Source of the DNA: Clostridia bacterium
GTDB taxonomy: Bacteria > Bacillota > Clostridia > Lachnospirales > Lachnospiraceae
Direction of reading: 5' to 3'
Assembly: GCA_003246295.1 (NCBI GenBank)
Contig: QKAS01000066.1
Location: 1 to 41,586 of the forward strand
Length of the DNA stretch: 41,586 nt
Shown here: positions 17,521 through 24,480 of the stretch, in pieces
Numbering within the stretch: position 1 is the stretch's first letter
Layout of the letters: every line of letters starts with the position of its first letter
The notes under the pieces: generated by a model
Seen by the model: only the letters and a program-made list of their open reading frames with translations
What the model was told of the DNA's origin: nothing
Database searches by the model: none
Position numbers and translations under genes: made by a program

Positions 17521-19155
17521 TTATTTTTCACTCGACTGGTAAGTAAACGAATCAAAGTCTGCATATGCCTTATGATAGAGGGCATCTATACATGCCATGC
17601 CGACAAATGTGCCTGTAAACTCTCCAAACTTACAGTACTCATCCGAAAATTCTGAAGTATCATATTCCTTACCAATTTCCAGATATTGCAGCCCATCCAA
17701 ACTCCATGAAAATTGAGTACTTCTTTCATCAATCGTAAGCCTCAAATAAACACTTCTGTTTTTTTTAAGTAAAATACTATTTTCTAGCTGTTCACTTCTA
17801 TTCCCGTTTTCAACTCTGATCATATCAAGCACTTCTGTATTATTTTTTTCCTCAAATGTTTTTCGGAGCAGAATGTAATTCATATTATCATAATAAATCG
17901 CAAGGCCCGCATATTGCTGATAGGTGAGTGGTGTGAAATCAAGCTTCGTTGTGATAATGACCGAAAGAGAAGTTAATTTATGACCTATAAAACTTACCCT
18001 GTTCAGAGAGGAAAGTGATTCCTGTCCTCGTATCCGCAAATGCCCAGGTCTGTTTTTTAGAGAACAAAATGTTTTATAATCGATTCTGGGAGAATAAAAA
18101 CCAATTGGCATGGTATCTTCATCAAAATCATAGTGTTTTAAATCATATACTCGTTTTTCTTCTGGCAACCTGCTTGGACAAATGAACACCTTAGCGAGAG
18201 AATCTTCACCCACTAAGCGAATCCATCCGTCTTCTGTCCAGTCCATTTGTTGCATACATGTTTCGCGGCCTAATGTGCATCTTAACTCCGGAAGAAAAGG
18301 TCTACCACAATGATGAACCAAATACCATTCCCCCAGTGTTGTTTCTATCAAGCTTCCATGCCCTGCCTTTTGAAGATAAGAATCAGGATTGTATCGGTTC
18401 AGTTTCATTGCATCATCATTATCCATTTCATCAAATTCTGGCGTTGATGTAAGAATTGGATTACATGGGTCTGATTCATAAGGACCAAAAACTGATTTTG
18501 ATCTTCCCACCGTTACACAATGTCCGTATCCGGTTCCCCCTTCAGCGCACATCAGATAATAGTACCCATTTCTCTGATATAAATGTGGTCCTTCGATACA
18601 CCCTCGTCTTGTGCCGCCATTCCAGATTCGTTTGGGATATCCAACGACTTCTCTGTGTATAGGATCATACTCTATGGCACAAATGGTTCCAGGTTTATGA
18701 TATCCGTCTCTTGTTTCCCATTCCAATGATACAATCCACTTCTTCCCATTTTCATCATGTAATATAGAAGGATCAAAACCTGCTGAATGCAGATATATTG
18801 GCATGCTCCATGGTCCGTTAATGGAAGGAGCTGTGATCAGAAAATTATCCACATCAAAATATCTTGCATTCATGCTGTTCATACAGCTGTAAAGCAGATA
18901 AAAAAGACCATCTTCTTCACAAAAGGTAAGGCATGGCGCCCAAATCCCTTTTGCCGAAGGTAGTCTTCTAAGATCAGTCATTGTTTCATCTGATAGAATA
19001 TGAGTTATCAGTTTCCAGTTTTTCATATCACGCGAATGATAGACAGGAACACCTGGAAACCATTCAAAACTTGAAACTGCAATATAATAATCCTCTTTGC
19101 ACCTGCAGATACATGGATCAGGATTAAATCCTGGTAAAATGGGATTTTGTAGCAT
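17521..19155 (-). CDS. Glycoside hydrolase family 43 beta-xylosidase-like enzyme
   Basis: A 544-residue glycosidase resembling xylan 1,4-beta-xylosidase XynB. The five-blade propeller domain (about 1-320) starts NPILPGFNPDP, with base D13, pKa modulator D128 (GFDPSIL) and acid E188 (GCIEGPHLY). A C-terminal beta-sandwich (about 335-544) is the GH43 C-terminal domain that closes the active site in this group. No signal peptide is seen. The start is ATG 19155 after GGAGGTG; an in-frame ATG ten codons upstream would place the ribosome-binding site inside the gene. It lies 123 bp upstream of the binding-protein gene and probably heads the operon. Arabinofuranosidase activity is possible in this family. 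Confidence 0.92.
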   Translation of the reverse strand: MLQNPILPGFNPDPCICRCKEDYYIAVSSFEWFPGVPVYHSRDMKNWKLITHILSDETMTDLRRLPSAKGIWAPCLTFCEEDGLFYLLYSCMNSMNARYFDVDNFLITAPSINGPWSMPIYLHSAGFDPSILHDENGKKWIVSLEWETRDGYHKPGTICAIEYDPIHREVVGYPKRIWNGGTRRGCIEGPHLYQRNGYYYLMCAEGGTGYGHCVTVGRSKSVFGPYESDPCNPILTSTPEFDEMDNDDAMKLNRYNPDSYLQKAGHGSLIETTLGEWYLVHHCGRPFLPELRCTLGRETCMQQMDWTEDGWIRLVGEDSLAKVFICPSRLPEEKRVYDLKHYDFDEDTMPIGFYSPRIDYKTFCSLKNRPGHLRIRGQESLSSLNRVSFIGHKLTSLSVIITTKLDFTPLTYQQYAGLAIYYDNMNYILLRKTFEEKNNTEVLDMIRVENGNRSEQLENSILLKKNRSVYLRLTIDERSTQFSWSLDGLQYLEIGKEYDTSEFSDEYCKFGEFTGTFVGMACIDALYHKAYADFDSFTYQSSEK

Positions 19156-19183
19156 GTGACACCTCCATAATATAATTATGAAC

Positions 19184-19192
19184 ATTATAGCA
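19184..19192 (-). promoter_or_regulatory. Extended -10 element upstream of GH43
   Basis: The minus strand reads TGCTATAAT, a strong extended -10 with no clear -35, as expected of an activator-dependent promoter. The ATG is about 22 bp downstream of the predicted start. Confidence 0.4.
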
Positions 19193-19265
19193 TTACATAC
19201 TCTGGATCCATATGATACAGATATTAAATATAGTGGATTATTTTAATACTTTTATTTTAGTTGCA

Positions 19266-19853
19266 TTATATCAGTTGTTTTTTGTATTCTCGTTTGTATT
19301 CATACATTTTATGATCAGCAGTCTGTAACATTGTTTCCAGAACACTATTTTCTAACTGCAGATCAGGTTGTGCAATCCCATAACTGAAACTTACTGTAAT
19401 CTGATTCAGTAATTCGGGCTTGTCCTGGTTTATCGTCTGCTGTACTGCTTCTATTATTGTCCTTACAGTTGTCTCTGAAAAATTTGGAAATACAGTTAAA
19501 AATTCATCTCCACCCATACGGATGATCTTAAATTCAGGACTCATTACCTTTTTAAGATGATTTACGATATGACATATCAGTAAATCTCCTACATCATGTC
19601 CAAAATTATCATTCACATATTTAAGATTATTAATATCTATATAACAAATTGTTAATGCTTCTCCCTCTTTATTGCGTTCGATTGCTTCCTTTAGATATTG
19701 CAACCCAAACTGACGATTTAAAATTCCCGTCAATTCATCCTTACTTACCACGTCAATTAGAACTCTGCTTTTTTTCTTTTGGCTCAGGATTTGTATGACC
19801 AGATAAATTCCAAGCGCGACAATACTTATCGATGCAATCAGAACAGTTCCCAT
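19266..19853 (-). CDS. GGDEF-domain diguanylate cyclase, single membrane helix
   Basis: A 195-residue protein: one N-terminal membrane helix (about residues 3-24) and one GGDEF domain (about 38-193) with KDELTGILNR, the magnesium-binding CYIDINNLK and an intact RMGGDEF (114-118). It should make cyclic di-GMP. The RxxD inhibitory site normally found just before GGDEF is absent. I start it at ATG 19853, behind TTGGAGAT; the longer frame from TTG 19868 would include that site. It follows the larger GGDEF gene almost directly and shares its domain sequence, so the pair probably arose by duplication. Confidence 0.88.
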   Translation of the reverse strand: MGTVLIASISIVALGIYLVIQILSQKKKSRVLIDVVSKDELTGILNRQFGLQYLKEAIERNKEGEALTICYIDINNLKYVNDNFGHDVGDLLICHIVNHLKKVMSPEFKIIRMGGDEFLTVFPNFSETTVRTIIEAVQQTINQDKPELLNQITVSFSYGIAQPDLQLENSVLETMLQTADHKMYEYKREYKKQLI

Positions 19854-19869
19854 ATTTATTATCTCCAAC

Positions 19870-21054
19870 TTACTCTATTTCACCTGTAATCATTTTCTTT
19901 CGACTACTTCTATTCATTTTATTTTCATACATTTTCTTATCAGCCCATTTTAATAATTCTTCAATGGATCTGTTATTTCCGTTCACTTTGGCTTCTGCAA
20001 TTCCATAACTAAAACTTACATTATATTTATCAAGTATTTCTGGCTTTTTCTGTTCAAGATTTATTAGTATTTGCTGCATCAGGATGTCCGTTTCTTGCAG
20101 ACTACGGTCTTCAAAAATGAGAAGGAATTCATCTCCACCCATACGAATAATTTTTTCTGATTCATTTAGTACACTTTTTAGTTCCGATGCAATTTGGCAG
20201 ATCATAACATCTCCAAGCGTATGTCCTAATGAATCATTGATCAGTTTTAAATTATTTATATCAGCAAAACATACTAATAATTTCTCAGTGTTTTTTTTCA
20301 ATCTTCCTTTCAAATATTCTAATCCATACTTTCTCGTCAATACACCTGTCAGTGCGTCTGTCGCTGCACTTTCCTCAATCAAAATACTTTCTCTTCTAAT
20401 GGAAACCAGACTATGTACCAGGTAAATACCAATGATAGTAAAAAAAATAGTAATAATACTGATAAAAATCGTATATGTGAGGCTGTTTTTTCCATTGATA
20501 ATTACAATACTTGTCCAGATATCTGCTGTCCAGATTAGCCAGAGTGCAAGTAAAAATACATAGATTCCCGTAAACGAAATAATCTTCCTATATCTTGTAA
20601 AAATAAAATCTCTAAACCCAAATACCCGCTTCCCAAATAATTTATATGCCAATAAATAGCAGATAAATAATACAAATGGATACCCTAAGTTAGCTAAAAT
20701 ACTTGATGAAAATTCTTCCAGCGTATTTCCAAAAACATTAATATAGATGGTGAGCGCAATCATCTGTGCAAACAGCGAAATGACCATAATATAAACATAT
20801 TCATATAAGGACAAAAATAAATTTCTCCCTGCAATGAAATACATAATCACTAAATATGCTGAGATTGCAATCATAATATTTAAGGTACTATTAATTTTAT
20901 GCATATAAAACAAATAGAAAAATGAAATAATATAATATAGAAAACTTCCAGCAATATATCTATATCTGCTTTTCTTTTCCATAAGGTTATTTAAATTTAG
21001 ATTTAGAAAGGATACCGCAAAGAATATCGCAATATTGTTTAATAATAGTGGCAA
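19870..21054 (-). CDS. GGDEF diguanylate cyclase with polytopic, AgrC-like membrane domain
   Basis: A 394-residue protein. The N-terminal 220 residues form about six or seven hydrophobic helices with the look of the sensory half of AgrC/ComD-type peptide-sensing kinases (first helices around PLLLNNIAIFF and YIAGSFLYYIISFFYLF). A GGDEF domain follows (about 230-385) with TDALTGVLTRKYG, CFADINNLK and intact RMGGDEF. The RxxD inhibitory motif is missing. The start is TTG 21054, 6 nt after GAGGAGAT. Its promoter is visible upstream. The resemblance to AgrC is by topology and feel, not by alignment. Confidence 0.85.
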   Translation of the reverse strand: MPLLLNNIAIFFAVSFLNLNLNNLMEKKSRYRYIAGSFLYYIISFFYLFYMHKINSTLNIMIAISAYLVIMYFIAGRNLFLSLYEYVYIMVISLFAQMIALTIYINVFGNTLEEFSSSILANLGYPFVLFICYLLAYKLFGKRVFGFRDFIFTRYRKIISFTGIYVFLLALWLIWTADIWTSIVIINGKNSLTYTIFISIITIFFTIIGIYLVHSLVSIRRESILIEESAATDALTGVLTRKYGLEYLKGRLKKNTEKLLVCFADINNLKLINDSLGHTLGDVMICQIASELKSVLNESEKIIRMGGDEFLLIFEDRSLQETDILMQQILINLEQKKPEILDKYNVSFSYGIAEAKVNGNNRSIEELLKWADKKMYENKMNRSSRKKMITGEIE

Positions 21055-21112
21055 CTGTCTATCTCCTCTTCTATATCCATATTCTTCTTAATAAAAACGC
21101 GAATATGATACT

Positions 21113-21141
21113 ATTGTACTACTTGCAATTTGTATAATCAA
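21113..21141 (-). promoter_or_regulatory. Promoter of the GGDEF gene pair
   Basis: The minus strand has TTGATT (21136-21141), a 17-bp spacer and TACAAT (21113-21118). The predicted start is near 21106, about 50 nt before the TTG start codon. The rest of the 249-bp gap holds the lipoprotein terminator and AT-rich DNA with nothing else recognised. Confidence 0.6.
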
Positions 21142-21256
21142 GAATACTTTTCTATATTTTTAGTAAAATATGGTAATTTATTTTCTTATTATATTGTTTT
21201 ATTATTTAATCTAACCATAATGTTTACTTAATACAAAAACTAATTTTACTATTTCC

Positions 21257-21290
21257 ACAAAAAATACCGACTGAATGAAATTCAGCCGGT
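21257..21290 (-). terminator. Intrinsic terminator of the lipoprotein gene
   Basis: On the minus strand ACCGGCTGAA pairs with TTCAGTCGGT around a 5-nt loop (21266-21290), with one G-U pair, followed by ATTTTTT. It is 14 bp beyond the stop codon. Confidence 0.88.
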
Positions 21291-21303
21291 AAATATTCTT
21301 ATC

Positions 21304-22941
21304 TTAGTCTGCAATAATAAGTGAATCAAATATACTCGTTGCTTCCACTTCCTGTCCATCTGACTCTGCTTTTGAATAGTCCTTCAGGTACATCTGATAC
21401 TTGGATCCATTTTTTGTTTCAAGCTCCACCCAGTTTTTATCATCAGTTGAGATAAAACGTATCGGTCCATCTTCAGATGTTAATATTATTTTTTTAGCAT
21501 CCAAACTTCTTGTTTCATAAACGGTAATATCCATCATTAATTGGTTCTCAACAATCGAGGATTCATATGGGTAATATGTCGCCTCTTCAATCATAACCAA
21601 TTGATCTTGTTCAACCTTCCAGTGTGCTGGTGCATACCATGTTTGTAATACAGAAAGTCGGTATCTTCCTTCCAATAGATTATTGTCTAGTAGTCTGCTG
21701 GTATCTGATGACCATAAGTCGGTTATTCCTCCCAATAATATGGTCGACCCGTCTTCAAGGTATCTAAAGAAATAGGTCACTGGATCTTCACTGGGACCAT
21801 AGTCCTGTATCGCGATTTCAATATACTTGTCATCCTGATCCAAATCTACTAAATAATACTCCTCGTTTGGAAATTCTAGCACTGCCGTTGATACAACCTC
21901 TTTTCCATCAACTTGGAAAGTTACCTCTGCAAGGTACTCATCTTCGGTGTAGTTTACATCGTAAAAAACTATTTCCTCTTTGCCATCACCATTGAGATCT
22001 TTCTTGATCTCATTACCCTGTGCTGCTTTTCGTTCATAATTACCCTGATATTTAAATTCTTCCTTAAGTCCCACCAGTTCTTCATACGGAACTGTAAACT
22101 CTATTGTCCCGGCTGCATAGGGTCCAAGCATATACGGATCAGAAAAGAAAACAATCCCACTATTACTCAGATACCATTTCCCCTCCATATAAAGGCTTTC
22201 AATCAATATCTGTTTGTCATATTCTTCAAACAAGCGCTCCTGATACCCTGATGTTTGTGAAAGCTGATATAAATACTCTCCTGTTGTTTCTTTAAAACTC
22301 TGTGAATCAGCAGAGATTGTATCCAATGTAATTCTATCACCTGAGGATACACTATAATTTATGCCTGTTGTACCATAATTTCCATGTGCTCCCCCTGTAT
22401 AGTTCCAATCAATCATCGTAAAAGAAATAATTGCATCATCCTTTCGCTGTAGGGAAAATTCAGCTTCCATACTATAAGAATAATAATCCACTCCTTCTTC
22501 AGATTTTATGAACTCATAATCAGCTATCGCAGTTTCTGACATCTGATCCACCGCTGTATGATAAGTTGATATGTAATTTTCAATATCTTTGTTGATCTTA
22601 TCAGCAATATCCGGGGTTTCTTTCATAGAAACGATCGGATAAGTCAATTTATAATCCAGCACCTCAGTACCGTCTTCTGCCTCCACTTTTCCCGATTTGG
22701 ACTGAAATGAAACAACAATTTTTTCTTCTGGTAATACAAATTCCTGATTCTCATCGTTTGCCTTATTATCTTCTTTTATCTCTGTCTGATTTTCTTCGAC
22801 ATTCAATTCATCAGAAGCATTTTGAGAATCTGTTTCCACATTCTGTGTCATATTTTCAGAAGATGTTGCAAAATTGCATGCTGTTAAACACATTATGCAA
22901 ATTGCAATCAACATTCCACTAAGACAATATTTTTTTTTCAT
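21304..22941 (-). CDS. Lipoprotein with DUF4163/DUF3298 (RsiV-like) domain
   Basis: A 545-residue predicted lipoprotein: signal peptide ending CLTAC (C22), an acidic Asn/Glu-rich linker to about residue 70, then a domain of about 210 residues matching the DUF4163-DUF3298 pair. The hallmark is WNYTGGAHGNYGTTGINY. In the anti-sigma factor RsiV this fold binds lysozyme, but here there is no cytoplasmic anti-sigma segment and no sigma factor gene nearby. The C-terminal half contains a calcium-loop-like DLNGDGKEEIVFYD and a second DxDxD stretch, like FG-GAP/VCBS modules. The start is ATG 22941; an ATG five codons earlier overlaps the AGGAGG ribosome site. Function unknown. Confidence 0.8.
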   Translation of the reverse strand: MKKKYCLSGMLIAICIMCLTACNFATSSENMTQNVETDSQNASDELNVEENQTEIKEDNKANDENQEFVLPEEKIVVSFQSKSGKVEAEDGTEVLDYKLTYPIVSMKETPDIADKINKDIENYISTYHTAVDQMSETAIADYEFIKSEEGVDYYSYSMEAEFSLQRKDDAIISFTMIDWNYTGGAHGNYGTTGINYSVSSGDRITLDTISADSQSFKETTGEYLYQLSQTSGYQERLFEEYDKQILIESLYMEGKWYLSNSGIVFFSDPYMLGPYAAGTIEFTVPYEELVGLKEEFKYQGNYERKAAQGNEIKKDLNGDGKEEIVFYDVNYTEDEYLAEVTFQVDGKEVVSTAVLEFPNEEYYLVDLDQDDKYIEIAIQDYGPSEDPVTYFFRYLEDGSTILLGGITDLWSSDTSRLLDNNLLEGRYRLSVLQTWYAPAHWKVEQDQLVMIEEATYYPYESSIVENQLMMDITVYETRSLDAKKIILTSEDGPIRFISTDDKNWVELETKNGSKYQMYLKDYSKAESDGQEVEATSIFDSLIIAD

Positions 22942-23014
22942 ATGTTTCCTCCTCATAAGTACAATATACTTATTTTACCATATGAAATGCGATTAACTTC
23001 TTAAGTATTTATGA

Positions 23015-23032
23015 ATGGGAAAAATTTCCCAT
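23015..23032. repeat. Short perfect palindrome behind the CDF gene
   Basis: ATGGGAAAAATTTCCCAT forms an 8-bp stem directly after the CDF stop codon. There is no U-run, so it is at best a weak terminator or a 3'-end stabiliser. Confidence 0.4.
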
Positions 23033-23033
23033 A

Positions 23034-24212
23034 TCATTCCTTGGCCAAAAAACTATTCTCGACTGTAATCGCGCAGTGGTAAAAAGGATTTGCTTCAAAT
23101 AACTGGTTTGTGATGCTCTCTAACAATAATGCTTTATCTGTATCTTTGTACGAATATGGCACAACAAGATCAAAAATAAGTTCCATTTCTTCACCATGTT
23201 GGACTACATGAAAATCATGAATATCAGCCTTTGGCTCATTTTTTAAAATAATCTCCATTAAAATTCTTTGACTTTCAAGAATTGCTTCATCTTTAATCTC
23301 AACCGGATCAATATGGATTACAATAGAAATTCCTGTATCTTTAAAGACTTGTCTCTCAATTTGTTCAATTACATCATGTATTTCCTGCAAATCGGAATCA
23401 TTTGATACCTCAGCATGTAACGTTGCCATACTGTTACAAGGTCCATAATTGTGTACAATCAGATCATGGCTCCCTACTATTTCTGGAAATCTGGCAACAA
23501 TTGCATGAATTTTATCATATACATCTTTCTCAATTGCAGTTCCAAGCAAAGGCATCAAAGTATCTTTTGCAATATTGAATCCAGACAAAATAACAAAAGC
23601 TGAAACCAGAAGTCCCATCCATCCGTCTATCATAAGTCCGGTAAATTTACTGATTAAAAGTGAAAGAATGGTAACACTTGTTACAATCACATCATTTCTT
23701 GCATCTACAGAAGTTGCTTTTAAAACGCCAGAATGTATTTTAACCCCAAGTTTATAATTAAAATAAGAAAGCCATATTTTTACCAGAACTGATAAAACCA
23801 GTATCATAAGAAGTACAAAACGAAATCCCAACGGCTCCGGGTTAATAATCTTATCAAAAGAACTCTTAAATAATCCGAATCCTACAAGTAAAATAATAAA
23901 TGACACAATCAAAGCAGCGATATATTCAATCCTTCCATGTCCAAATGGATGTTCTTCATCAGCCGGTTTTTTAGACATGTGTACTCCTACAAGGCTGACG
24001 ATGGAGGAAGCTGCATCCGATAGATTATTGACCGCATCGGCCATAATCGAAATACTGTTTACAAGAATTCCAATCAATAACTTTGCCACAAATAAAAATG
24101 CATTACAAATAATTCCAATAATACCCGCCAATACACCATAATTGGATCTCACTTCTATCTCTTCAATATTCTCATAATCTTTAATAAATAATTTCACCAG
24201 ATAATTTGTCAT
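23034..24212 (-). CDS. Cation diffusion facilitator (CDF) family metal exporter
   Basis: A 392-residue proton/metal antiporter. Six membrane helices occupy about residues 22-225, and a cytoplasmic C-terminal CDF dimerisation domain follows (about 225-310) with a further ferredoxin-like stretch to the end. The transport site in helix 2 reads ADAVNNLSDA, and in helix 5 VDARNDVIVT. The histidine that zinc exporters such as YiiP carry in helix 5 is an aspartate here, which argues against a zinc-only pump and fits Mn, Fe, Co or Ni. HPFGHGR is present after helix 2. Expression is under a NiCo riboswitch in the leader, so Co/Ni or Fe efflux is the likely role. Confidence 0.92.
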   Translation of the reverse strand: MTNYLVKLFIKDYENIEEIEVRSNYGVLAGIIGIICNAFLFVAKLLIGILVNSISIMADAVNNLSDAASSIVSLVGVHMSKKPADEEHPFGHGRIEYIAALIVSFIILLVGFGLFKSSFDKIINPEPLGFRFVLLMILVLSVLVKIWLSYFNYKLGVKIHSGVLKATSVDARNDVIVTSVTILSLLISKFTGLMIDGWMGLLVSAFVILSGFNIAKDTLMPLLGTAIEKDVYDKIHAIVARFPEIVGSHDLIVHNYGPCNSMATLHAEVSNDSDLQEIHDVIEQIERQVFKDTGISIVIHIDPVEIKDEAILESQRILMEIILKNEPKADIHDFHVVQHGEEMELIFDLVVPYSYKDTDKALLLESITNQLFEANPFYHCAITVENSFLAKE

Positions 24213-24261
24213 TTTATTTTCCCATTCCTGTTTCTCGTTGATATCTCTTATTTCATGGTAT

Positions 24262-24303
24262 AAAAAAACACCCGCAAAACAATAGTTTGTTAGTAAACTA
24301 CTG
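24262..24303 (-). terminator. Riboswitch expression platform (intrinsic terminator)
   Basis: The minus strand forms CAGTAGTTT / AAACTATTG around a 6-nt loop (24280-24303), followed by TTTT, a GCGGGTG interruption and seven T (24262-24268). Its first bases overlap the closing 3' strand of the aptamer, so ligand binding would prevent termination. Confidence 0.75.
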
Positions 24304-24390
24304 TCCCACAGATGTTAAAATTCATCCGTTGCCTAGAAGGCCCAGCCCCACAAACCGTGTTTCCGGTTCATCGCCTGCTCAGTTTGTACT
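24301..24390 (-). ncRNA. NiCo (czcD-type) riboswitch aptamer
   Basis: The minus strand carries the conserved elements of the czcD/NiCo RNA in order: ACTGAGCAGGCGATGAA, then a short hairpin (AACCGG...), GGGGCTGGGCC, CTAGGCAACGGATGAA and CTGTGGGACAG. Published members bind Co2+ and Ni2+ cooperatively, have also been reported to respond to Fe2+, and turn on metal exporters. The location between a strong promoter and a CDF gene fits exactly. I recognise the motif by eye; a covariance search was not run. Confidence 0.9.
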
Positions 24391-24427
24391 GTAGATTAAA
24401 TGCAGTGCAAATCGATTTATTTATAAA

Positions 24428-24456
24428 ATTATAGCGGATGTAACAAAAACTGTCAA
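24428..24456 (-). promoter_or_regulatory. Consensus sigma-A promoter of the CDF gene
   Basis: TTGACA (24451-24456), 17-bp spacer and TATAAT (24428-24433) on the minus strand: a perfect match at both hexamers. The transcript should start near 24421 and run about 30 nt before the riboswitch. Such a strong promoter makes sense if control is left to the RNA. Confidence 0.92.
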
Positions 24457-24480
24457 CCTTGTATCCCAATATGATATAAC

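Noticed and set aside
18845..18853. Fourth TTATCCACA (DnaA-box) copy
   Set aside because: It lies inside the GH43 coding sequence where codons explain it; not counted with the IS-linked boxes.
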